Source: Chrysomallon squamiferum
Lineage: Eukaryota; Mollusca; Gastropoda; Neomphalida; Peltospiridae
Length of the DNA stretch: 64,000 nt
Assembly (NCBI GenBank): GCA_012295275.1
Contig: CM022665.1
Coordinates: 6,635,976 to 6,699,975 of the forward strand
Reading direction: 5' to 3'
Shown: in pieces, positions 18,575-29,319 of the stretch
How positions within the stretch are numbered: position 1 is the first letter of the stretch
Layout of the letters: each line of letters opens with the position of its first letter
Program-made: the position numbers and the translations under genes
Notes under the pieces: model-generated
Databases searched by the model: none
Seen by the model: only the letters and a program-made list of their open reading frames with translations
Told to the model about the DNA's origin: nothing

Positions 18575-21500
18575 TCACCGTGCACTTGCCATAATTGCTG
18601 CTACACCTGAAATGAAAAATAATAAATGCTTTTTATTTTGTTAAACTGGTTTGTAAGTGAAAAATTTAATCTTATACATTGTAATAGCAAGTATAAATTT
18701 CTTCAACATTAATCTGACGTTTACTATTCTGACTTTTAAGAAGGGAGTTCAGTGAATCATTCATATTGTCACAGTATTATGTAGTAAAGCAACAAACTGG
18801 CTCATTACAATGTCACCTATTAACATTATTATGTCTTTTATCACTTCCAAACAAATATAAAATACCACTAGGATAAATGTATCGCAGTGCTGAAGAGCTT
18901 GAAATTTTGTCATGTCCCAATATTTGCTTGGTACTCCCCCCATTTTCAGAGCTCAATTATTATATTTGTCTTGATTGACTCTGGAACAACTGTTTCACAC
19001 AAAATTTCACACTAGTAACAGGGCAAAAGTGCTGATCAGAGAATGATGCATCAAAGAAATGTTGTTTCAGAACCTGCTACTGATTTGTATTAGATAAAAA
19101 CACATCAGGTTTCATTCTGTATGTGTGGAAATGACCTTGCTAGCATTTTCTGCTTGGAGAAAATTGTTCATTATCTATTAAAAACAGTGCTGTTGCTATG
19201 ACAAAAGGCTACTCATCATGCTATTATTTTTCTGAATGGTCTCTTTTTCACATATTAAAAATATTCATACATCATCAATTGTCTGACTGATTAAAAAAAA
19301 AAAAAAATTCATTTATCACCACTTTCTTAGAACAAGCTCTTAATAATACATTATATCTAAATTCATTTTCCTGCCTAAACTCCCCACTGTAAGTTTAACA
19401 TGAAGATTTATTTTGGCATTATCATCTTACTATCATTTCTCATCAAACTTGTGACTGCCAGCTCTAATTATGTCATGACATCAATAATGATAAATCAATA
19501 TAAATCTTACTATCAAATGTAATTTTTTCTGTTATATTTTTGGTTTTAATATTTTCTTCTTGGCTAACTATAAAGATCAACCCATCTTCCATTAGTGTCC
19601 ATCCATATTTTGAAATCCACTGACTTGCAAGAGATTCTGCAATTAGAAAAACTTAATGAAAATCAGATTTCAACAAAAGTTAGAAAAACCAAATACAAAA
19701 AACCTTCTATGACATGAAATTGTTTTAATATCATGCAGAATTACTGTAGCACCAGAAGTGGACTCTACCATTTTTCAGTCTTATCAATGCCCTATCAAAG
19801 GCTGTATGTGAAATGGCACATGAAAAAATACTTGCTGCTGATTAAAGTAGCCCACATAAGTATTTGGCTACAGTTATCCTTTTCTATCACTACAAAAACC
19901 TGATAGTTCATACAGTAACAATTAATATTAAAATATGTTGGTATTATTTTCAATGCTATCAGAGATTTAATTATGTTTTACTTTTTATAAAGTTGATCAT
20001 TTTTTTTTTAGTGTTAACATAGTTACAGGATTTGTAGGTTTAACTACATGTTGGAAATGGTTACCTGTAACATCTCCTAGCAGTTCTTGTAGAGTCTTCA
20101 TTGGAATTGTTTGGTATGTTGCACCAACCACATGACACACAACTGGAAACAAAAGTTTTAAAAGTTTTTAAGCAGTAATGCATGATAAATAAATTATAAC
20201 ACTATTTCTAAAAATCAATGTCTATCATTGTGAAAATATTAATGTATCTACATATTCTTGAATTATAGCATTTATACCTTAAAGTGCTGAAGATGTATAT
20301 GAAAGTATGCTAAAGATTATGTATTAAAAGATAAAATCTAGTTTTTGTACCTGGAAAATCTACTTACATTTACGAATTGAATCTTCAAATCCAACAATTC
20401 CATCTATTATATCTGGCTGAGTTTGAAGTTCTGACTAAAAGCATAAAAACAAGTTCAGATTAGTTAATTTACTAAACATATTCCATTTTGAATACAATAA
20501 AATGTTTTGTTTTATTTAAAAAAAAATAAAAAATTCACTAACTGACAACATCAGACTTAAGATTAGTTGAACAATAATTTTGTTTGCAGTAATTTATTAA
20601 TTACTATTAAATATTAAATACTTGTTGCACACACACACCAATTTCTTATCTATTCCAGGGCAAATACAAAAATATTTTTAAAGTTGTGTCATTTTCAAAA
20701 AAACTTATTTTTCGTGATTAATTCAAATGAAATGTGTATGAAAATCAGTGGTCTTGCCAGCATTTGTGAAAGGGATGGCAGGAATCAGCGTAACTGGGGC
20801 AAGTTAAATGAAGGGAAGGTACAGAAAATGTTCAGGGTACAAGTACTTTGAACAATGTTCAAATTACTTGTTTGTCAAAATTCTCCTATAAATAACTGCA
20901 TCAAATATTTGCATTAACTATTAACACAAGTTTATTTTATTTGCTATTAAATCAAATCAAAGTGTCTGTTTAATTTATTATACCAAATTAAGTTCACATA
21001 ATATACGGGTGGCAGATATTGCTGCCATTGCCGACAAATAAGGGGCGAATTCATCATAAGCTGCAAGTGATGGTGGACAAAGCTGGACTTTAAGAGAAAT
21101 TTAATTAGAAGCTTGGACAGACAAAGAATGTTGTGATTACTCTTTGAGCAACCAAGCTAAACATGTCTTATAATTGCTCCTACCCAGAATGCTCTGAACT
21201 GACATGTTTCTAGGAGATAGGCTAGATGAAGGATCTTTACAATTCTCTCTTCTTCTTGCTGCATCTGTTAAGCATAATAAAATAATTTTATAACAAATAT
21301 ATGATATATAATGGGCTGATGGTTTCTTTCTTTAAAGTATTCAAAAAATTATCCATGTATTTCATGGTTGTTCTTCCATGACATTAAAAATTGGTACTTT
21401 CCTTTCTGTCTGTGTATATATGTATAATTATGTTAAAACATACAAATACTTCCACCCATCCGTTACACATACAACAATTAATAAACAGTTCTGTTATTTC

Positions 21501-23180
21501 TGATATGTATTATATACGTGTATCTCCAGATATTCATCTCCTGCGTTCTAAAAATATAAACATTTGCATGTATTACTATTGTTGGATTTTTTGGGGGTTT
21601 TCAACATTTAAAAATAAATTTTGCATTAGTTTTAGTAACTCTTTCTTACAATAAAATTGTAAATTTCTTTGAATATATAATAAAACACAATCAATAAAGA
21701 ACTGTCATTACCATTTTAAATTAATGCTAATCATATTCTTACCGTGTCTATGAGGCATTTGCAAAGCATAAAAGTCTGTATGTGGAAGATTGGTCAAAGC
21801 TTTCAAAAGGATAGTAGCAGTCATCCCAATCTGGAAATAGCCTGGGTTAAACTGATACCTGAAAATTTTAAATAATTATTTTTAACATTAAATTTACAAT
21901 GCAATGGTAACAATAATTTATATATATATATCTCTGTTTGTATATGTTTATTGGTGCTAATTAATGCTGCTTGTATATGTTTACTGGTGCTAAAAAATGC
22001 CATTAGTATTTGTTTATTATCAATAAAAAGTGCCCGTTGTATTGTTTATTTAATTATTGACAATAAATTGATGCCTGCTGACAACCATAATTATATATGA
22101 ATATGAGGCAATTTTGCAATAATTATTGGCACATTTTACTGAGAATTTAGGCAAATGAGGGCAGACATTTACTGAATTTCAGGCACAAGGGCAGGCCACC
22201 CTTCCCTTCCTTCACTCTCACACTCACACTCTCGCTCTCTCTCCAAAGTAAGATTATAAACTGCCAATCTTCTCAGTTGAGTCAAATTTACATGATTTGA
22301 TATCCAAAAGTAATCCTAGATATTATCCTAATAATTATTAGTGTAGCAGTTAATGCACAAAAAATGTATTTTCTTTTTATGTGTTCATTACTCACAATTT
22401 GAGAACTGCAAGGTTGGCTTCCAAATCATAAGTGTTCTCCCGTGCCTGCATGTCCACATAGCGTTCCAATGTTTGGAGATTTTCTGGGTTGTATCTAAAG
22501 AAAGGATTTAAATAACACTAACTGTTAGTTCATCAAATCAAAACTAAAAACTCTTTGTTTTCTTTTAGTCTAATGACACTAATAATGATGATAAATAATT
22601 ATAACAACAAAAATAGACCTGGATACTGAAACAATACAAGTTTTGCTAATGCTTTCACTGCAGATATATATCTATGTTCTAAATCTTGACATAAATCTCA
22701 TTTAAAAATAACTGGTGTCAGAATCAGGATTATAATAAGGTGGAGCATAGTTCTTCAGTTAAGTGTTATCTCATTTTTACAAAGGCATTTGAATTTTGAC
22801 CAGTCCATTTGGTGTGGGGATCTTGCCCTACAGGAAATTTGTGTAAATTCAATTTCTGCACGGGCAAAGCTGCTGTATATTTTCTGTGCAATTAGAAGCT
22901 GTTTAAAACGATCAATGACTACAATGTATAAAAAGTAAAAGCCAAAAAATGAGAAATAATGATATTAATTTTTTGACTTTTTTTCATAGATTTGTGGAAA
23001 CACTGATATGTTTATACATTAATATTTTAATAATGTATTCATTTTCAATACTCAAGTTGTACATAGTTGCAAAGCCATTTCACCCATAAGGAAACTGAAC
23101 TTATGACGATTTCACCCACAGCGATATCGACAGGCATATCCATTTGGATGGGTACATTAGATAATAAAAACCCAAATGTA

Positions 23181-23233
<53 letters not shown>

Positions 23234-23647
23234 ATATTTAGACGTGCCAACTAGATTTATAATAGTAAGTGTTAGATTAGGAACATGCGTTACTCTGATT
23301 TATTAACTAAACTTTTTCTTTTAATAAAAGAAACCTATTTTATAAAGTAAAATAATTTAATTTTTAATGATGACATTATAATTAAATGTATGACTGATGA
23401 TCACATTCAGCATGATATACTAATGAGACACTAAGTCTAATGTAAATTATTGTAATGATGATAATGAACGACACATGGCGACATAGTCTTTGTTAATTCA
23501 CTTGTTACTGTTGCCGTAAGTTTTAAAATTTAAATTTGTTATCCATAATCATCTGTTTTAGGAGCAAGAGAAAGATAGTCTGTTAAAGTATTACCTTTCT
23601 ATTCCTTTCAACAACGAGGCAACTGTTGCTCTCATTGCCTCTGCCAT
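18575..23647 (-). CDS. EIF3K: eukaryotic translation initiation factor 3 subunit K, with a one-base frameshift in exon 3
   Basis: Eight coding exons in reading order: 23595-23647, 22396-22494, 21743-21858, 21184-21264, 20368-20434, 20065-20142, 19511-19636 and 18575-18606. eIF3k is a small HEAT/winged-helix (PCI-like) subunit of the eIF3 complex on the 40S ribosome. The product aligns end to end without gaps with human eIF3k: [73 protein letters not shown], ending AAIMASAR. Summed exon length is 652, one more than a multiple of three. After LPHTDF the conserved MLCKCLID lies one base out of frame, at a four-A run (plus strand 21770-21773). Without one of those bases the frame continues to a 216-residue protein; human is 218. 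Downstream exons are intact and conserved, so an assembly error is more likely than a pseudogene. Confidence 0.93.
21770..21773 (-). other. EIF3K: frameshift site in EIF3K exon 3
   Basis: The minus strand reads GACTTTTATGCTTTGC. Homology requires GAC TTT ATG CTT TGC, so one T of the four is surplus. The exon's splice sites and the phases of all neighbouring exons fit only the version with one base fewer. Confidence 0.85.
21938..22036. repeat. three imperfect tandem copies of a 33-bp unit
   Basis: Units 21938-21970, 21971-22003 and 22004-22036 share the pattern TTGTATATGTTTAYTGGTGC followed by TAA and AATGC. A degraded fourth copy may begin at 22037. The array lies in EIF3K intron 2. Confidence 0.65.
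23180..23232. repeat. (ATT)n microsatellite
   Basis: About 17 uninterrupted ATT units in EIF3K intron 1. They create a poly-isoleucine open frame on the plus strand that is not a gene. Confidence 0.95.
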
Positions 23648-23928
23648 ATTTTCTTTCTAATTTTCTATAATGTGCTGTGAAATTAATAACGACCGAAATT
23701 TGGAAAGTCGTAAATATATTTAAGTTCCTTTTTTAATAATTGTATCAGACAGATATTTACGTGTTCTCTCAAAACGTTTTATTATTTTCTTTCTAATGTA
23801 ATATAGAGATTAAAACACTTATAATTATGTCAACTGTCGTAAAATTGGCAGCTCTTCTTTTTTTTTTTTCCGTTGATCAACTGCCGAAAGCATATTTGAT
23901 ATCTCTGGCGAATTTTAACAGTTAAAAA
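23648..23928. promoter_or_regulatory. divergent promoter region between EIF3K and TTC9C
   Basis: Only 281 bp separate the two facing-away start codons, so both 5' UTRs and core promoters must fit here or overlap. The sequence has several CpG-containing words (AACGACCGAA, GTCGTAAA, CTGTCGTAAA) and a poly-T run at 23859-23869. I cannot pick transcription start sites. Confidence 0.6.
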
Positions 23929-24764
23929 ATGAGCATTACTAATTCAGAAAAGATGACAGATGAACAAAAGTTACAAAAAGCAAAGGAGTTTAAATCAGAA
24001 GGGAATCAAGCGTATAAAAATAAGAATTTTAAACAAGCTATTGGGAAATACCACAGGGCCCTTTTACATTTGAAAGGAATTGGGCAACTGCATGAACCAG
24101 CGTCAATGGCTTTATTAATTAACGGTGACAGTAATGTTGTAGGGGTTGATAGTCAGCAGGATTTAGAATATCAAACGCTGATGGCTGAAGTAACTAATGT
24201 TAAAGCCGATTGCTATAATAATCTTGCTGGTAATCTTAATTATTTTGTATTTTCGTTACTAGAGTTGTTGATTATTAATATTGTAACATCACAGAATTAT
24301 AAATTTATTTTTATACAAATAAAAAAAAAAAAAATAAAAAAAATAAAGAATAAAAAGAAAGAAGAAAGCCGTAAGCATATTTTCAAGTTCCTGCCATTTA
24401 AAATAGGTTAGCCAAGACCATTATTTAAAAATATCCTTATTTAAAAAAAAAAAAAAAAAGTATTGATATAGATATGATCAACAAAAAAACAACAACATAT
24501 GAATAAACTTAAATTTTGTTTTGTAGCCTGTCTTCTACAACAAGAAAATCCTAACTATGAAAGAGTAATACAGTATTGTGATGTTGTGCTGGATATTGTT
24601 CCTGACAATGTAAAGGCAATCTATAGGAAAGGTTTGTCACTATATGGGTTGAAGGATTTTGACAGAGCTATGGAGGTTTTCTTGCTTGCACAGATTGGTA
24701 ATAATGTTTCTTTTTACTATCTGTATTAATTTTCAGTATAAAATATTTAAATGAGTAACAGATA

Positions 24765-24798
<34 letters not shown>

Positions 24799-25201
24799 CA
24801 GTGTTTTCCATGTTTTCCCAAGTTGGGGGCAATTTGAATATGACAATACAGGTTTAGTACACATTATAAACATGTTGTAATCTAAGAATATTCTATAGCT
24901 CTTCAAGTAGGAGCATCAAAATGATCGAGGGTTTCATATGGGAACCACCTGTATGTCTGTGTGTGTTTGTGTGTTGTGTTTGTTTGTTGTTGTTTTAATT
25001 TTTTAAGTATTGTCTTTTATTTATTAATTTATTATTTTTATTTATTATTGTTTAATATATATTTTTTAATTTAATGTTGGTTTTTTTAACTTTATATTTC
25101 TAATTAATTCATTTTTTTTTAGTTTTTTTTAGTTTTTTTTTTTTAATTTATTATTTTATTTTAATATTTTTAAATTTATTTTGTTTTAGTTTTTTATTAT
25201 T

Positions 25202-25237
<36 letters not shown>

Positions 25238-27486
25238 AATTCATACTTTGGGATTAAATAACTTCGGTTAACATATTTTTAAACATATTTCATTTTTTGT
25301 TCTGTATATGTGGTAAATAATCCACCAGAATTCATTTTTCAAGAATACGTTCTACATTATTCACTCTTTGAGTGGGGTATCATCACTCACCAGGCAAATC
25401 GTTGTTGCTACATTCAAGAGTGGCTTTTCAAAGAACCTTAGGAAGTAGTGACAGCAATGAAGGGCTGTCTGTCCTGCCAAATTTTAGCATTCTTGTCATT
25501 AGTATTAGATAAATTGATTAAAAATTTTGTATGGTGTTCAACTTCACAAACTTTCACGAGTCACAGTTTCTTAACTGTTGACCTGGTCTATTCCTGTTAA
25601 TAAAATTAGAAAGAAAAATATAAAGACACAACTAGATCCTGCATTTATTTGTCCTTAGAAACATTTATTATTGTAATCATTATTATTAATGTAAAATTAG
25701 TTATTCTACACAGATATATAAGGGTTTGAAATAAATGTACACATTGTTGCTTGGGTTATGCTAAAGTTTTAGGTTCGTAACCAATGTTAGCACCTGAAAT
25801 TTGCCTGTAATCATCTGTGTGAGAAACCATTTGTGGACAAATTTAAATGCTGGATCTGTTATAAAATACATAAAAAGAAAAATAATAATACCAAAGCAGC
25901 TGAGCAGGTTTAACACAAATGGTCACCAGGCCTTATCAGACTTTGTACCAATTTTTTAATATAAATTATGATTGATTTACTTATTTATTTATTTATTTAC
26001 TGTGTGTGTTTGTGTGTATAATAATAATATGCCTTTCAAGAAAAAAATAAATAAATAAATAAATTAAAGAAAAATTAAAAAGCAGTATTTTTATATTTAT
26101 TAATCTTTCTGACTGTAATCATATTTTATTTATACAGTGGATTCTTTCATATTGGGTATGTAAAGATTAAAAAGACAGGAAATGGAAATATTTTTATTGT
26201 AACTGTTAAAAACCAGGTGAGAAATAGTCTGTCACTGATTTTATGTGTGTTTGTGTGTGATTACATATACAGTAAAGATTATAATTAACAAACCAACATA
26301 AGTAGAGGTCTGATTCTCAAGAAAGTAAGCCACAAGTAATCGTAAACAGACATAGGATTTAAATGTTTGTCAAATAATTTTATCATTTATGGCACGAATC
26401 TGTTTTGTCCAAGGCCCTATTTTATTAGAGACAGAATATCAGAATATCGATGTATACCTGTAGATACTTAATTTTATGTTTTGTGACAGTGGCTTGGTTA
26501 TGTCGTATTGTCTCATTTCGCTTTTACAAAACCTCACGTTTCCCTTATGTGTCTAGAGGGAGAAGTGGCTTCTCGCTGTTTTTCTATCCTAGCATGAACC
26601 CTGCATGACTAAATCTCCCTGTTTAAATAGTAGATTTGGTGAACGTTCATCTGTTAATTTTGCTTTAGAAAGTTTGGTATGTTGTTATTTTTTAGTTCAC
26701 TCTGCCATTACGACGAATGTTTTTGACACTAAACCTAAATGAGTGAATTCACTTAGGTATCAACAGATACTAATAACAATCTTGTTCATTTATCTGCATA
26801 CAATAAATTATAAGGAATATGGCATCATTGTTTATCAAGCCTTCAAAGAAGCCTAATTTCATGCAAATTGCAGCCATTGTTTAAGAAGTGAACATAATTT
26901 AGTTTTTCTGGAATTTACACCCAAAATTCAAAGTAGAGAGCATCTGGATTAGACAGGGTTTTATTGATAATAGATTAATAATAATTGGACAGGACTTTAA
27001 AATGGTGCTGGACTGGCGAGAGACAGGTTTTCTTTGAGTCCACAGTATATATTTACTGTAAAACTAGTGGCCCACTCTCCCTATTAGATATTTGGAATGT
27101 ACTGTGCTCTGATATTCTAGAAAAATAAATAGAATAGGGAACTGGTATTTGATAAAGTGCAGTTTTGAGGCCTGTATATGTAATTTTATGTGCTAAGCTT
27201 TATTTAGTATACTGTATATTGTCAAGGTTCCATTCAGTGAAGTTTTATTGTTTTTTTATTGATATGTGAAATTTTCTTAAATATTTAATATAGATAAATG
27301 CTTACATTATGAATACAATTACATATAATATTGTTGCTGTTTGCAGATCCTTTAATTGAAAAGTACATTGTCAAATGCCAAAAGCAACTGGATAAACAAG
27401 AACAAAATATGAAAAAATTATTTTCTAAAATGTTTGAGAGCAAGCAGACAGATGAAAGTGAATTGGATGCAGCTGTTGTGAAATGA
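23929..27486 (+). CDS. TTC9C: tetratricopeptide repeat protein 9 family, TTC9C-like
   Basis: Three coding exons, 23929-24229, 24527-24697 and 27347-27486, join in phase to 203 residues. The TTC9 family consists of small TPR proteins related to the TPR part of FKBP immunophilins; TTC9C has no firmly known biochemical role. Visible: TPR 1 at residues about 16-50 (KEFKSEGNQAYKNKNFKQAI, then YHRALL), a variable loop, TPR 2 with DCYNNLAACLLQ and NYERVIQYCDVVL, and TPR 3 with PDNVKAIYRKG and DFDRAMEVFLLA. DCYNNLAACLLQ and the NYERV stretch match human TTC9C closely. The C-terminus is a charged helix rich in Lys and Gln, longer than in human TTC9C (171 residues). The start is the first ATG of the frame; a second ATG lies eight codons on. 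Intron 2 is 2.65 kb. Confidence 0.87.
24698..27346 (+). other. TTC9C intron 2
   Basis: The left half is a T/A low-complexity desert (about 25000-25240, with a poly-T run at 25206-25233). The right part carries the degraded Tigger-like copy at about 26620-27045. No additional coding exon is seen. Confidence 0.65.
26620..27045 (-). mobile_element. truncated pogo/Tigger-like transposon copy C
   Basis: Read on the minus strand, this segment is collinear with the 50430-51420 element. Shared words include GACACTAAACYTAAATGAG, the GGCATCATTGTTTATCAAGC block at 26821-26840, and the GACAGG/AATAGATTAAT block near 26955-26985. It ends in GAGTCCACAG at 27045, the counterpart of the terminal CAGTGGACTC, immediately followed by TA. 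The far end is not clear; recognisable similarity fades upstream of about 26620. The start of the transposase remnant is also present near 26700 but carries several stops. Confidence 0.75.
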
Positions 27487-27548
27487 ACCATGAAAATTAT
27501 GCCAGAGATTTCAAAGAACTCTTCAAATTGCTGTTTCTGGAACATTTA

Positions 27549-27554
27549 AATAAA
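27549..27554 (+). terminator. candidate poly(A) signal of TTC9C
   Basis: AATAAA lies 63 bases after the TTC9C stop codon. Confidence 0.55.
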
Positions 27555-29146
27555 ATTTGTTGCAGTGTTTACTTTTCTTTTTTGAAAGAATCCATTATGC
27601 TATAATAATACTGAAATTTGTTTGTCTAAAAATTGATTATCCTGGGTTTTTCTCTGATTAGTTTGCAATCCAAAAAAAAAAAAAAAAAAAATATATATAT
27701 TTTTTTTAAATTTTACTGTGATTAAATGTGTTGTTTGGTTTTACCTAAGTTGTATTTAAATTTACTTTCATGCTGAGATTTTTCAAAGCAAATTTATTTT
27801 TAATATTATAGTATGGATCAGTTTGTTTTAGATATTAAACATAAAGTTTAAAAAGAATAATATCAATAAACAAAAATTAAAACATAATGAATTAATTCAT
27901 GTACCAGATCATTTATCCAGCTTACAAAAAGCTGGCTTTAGAAGTGTATTGATATGTATTGTAAAATACAATTTCATTGTTTATTTTCTATTTTAAATAC
28001 TAATCTTTGGTCCTAAACAACCGAAAAATCAGATATCAAGATCACCTCTGGTCAGTGTTGCCAGATAAATATAATGCTATATAAGTATTTAGACCTCTTG
28101 CTCTATACATTCAATGTTTTCCGTCCATTCTGTCGTTGTTACAGTGTTTCTATATATAATGTATTTGTTCATGTACATTCCAACACAACATAGAGAATGC
28201 ACGTTTAAAAAAGTCAACATGGAAATAATCCACATTGATGGATAAAATTTATTGGAAAAAAAAAGTTTTGTATTATCTGGATGCAGAGAATTGTCATTTG
28301 GAGTCCAGATGTTAAATAAAATGTTTTGCATCAAATATTTTTAATTGTTTGTTTTAAGTTGACCTTAATGCTGATTACAGTGTATTATAAAAAAGCTTGA
28401 ATACTTCTTAATTTTTTTACATGCCTGCAAATAAGTTTTTCATGAACCACCAGACTTTCCATTAATGTCTTAACCATTCTGTTTTTTTTTTTAAATTTCA
28501 AACAACAAAATAATATATTCAGCAGAAAGAATGGCCTGAGACTTGATAGATTTTAATAATCCTTCAATGTTTGTTGTGCTCTCTTCCATTGGAGGCAGGA
28601 CCACAAAACCTGTTTTTATCAAATGCCATTAGATGCCTTAAAAGATCTTAAAGTGATGATAAATAAAGAGTAATGGCAGCAGTAGATTTCAATTATCATA
28701 TTTCACAGAATTTATAACTTTTACCCTAATAAGAAATAACTGTTAATAAACAAATATTAATTTTGCAGAAATTATGGCTTTGTGTTGTTATTGATTTATC
28801 CTTACTGGAGTGCTTATTATGCTGTAGTTTTGTTTTATTCAGTTATTATTTATTTATCTTTGAGTGTTGTGGAATTCCATTATTTCCAAATAAGAATGGA
28901 TTATCCTTCATTACAGATGTAAGACTGTAAAACATTACTTAACATTTTTATCATCAATAAAAACCAATTAAAATGAGTAATATTCAAACAGATGTTTTAT
29001 TTGTATGATATTGGAAAATGATAAATAATCTGCTGAAAGTAGTTTCCTCACAAATAAATTCATTTTAAGAAACATCATTTCACTAACAAAGTACTCTAGC
29101 TTTTATTTACAGAAAGCTTTGGACAGTGTATAGCAATCAGATCTCA

Positions 29147-29152
29147 TTTATT
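29147..29152 (-). terminator. candidate poly(A) signal of MUS81
   Basis: TTTATT on the plus strand reads AATAAA on the minus strand, about 170 bases beyond the MUS81 stop. A second copy lies at 29102-29107. Confidence 0.4.
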
Positions 29153-29319
29153 ATAAATAGTTATATAGAAATGAATAAAAAATTTAATAAAAATTAAATT
29201 CATTTCAAACCAAAAAGATTTTGGACATTTGAATCAATTTCTAAGTTCTTCATTTTTTTCAAGGTGATCAAATCAAGGTTACATTTCATTTACTCCTACA
29301 TGTGTAAATGTACATTATT

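Larger units (their letters stand above)
27487..29319. other. tail-to-tail spacer between TTC9C and MUS81
   Basis: About 1.8 kb with the TTC9C 3' end on the left and the MUS81 3' UTR on the right. A poly-A/TA/poly-T run sits at 27672-27709. Open frames here are short and unsupported. Confidence 0.6.

Noticed and set aside
23067-23306. Open frame with a poly-Ile stretch
   Set aside because: Made by the ATT microsatellite inside EIF3K intron 1.
18575-23647. Calling EIF3K a pseudogene because of the frameshift
   Set aside because: All eight exons, splice sites and residues on both sides of the single indel are conserved; decay would leave more lesions.
23929-27486. An FKBP-type immunophilin
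   Set aside because: The TPR part resembles FKBP TPRs, but no peptidyl-prolyl isomerase domain is encoded upstream, where the EIF3K promoter begins; length and motifs fit TTC9C.
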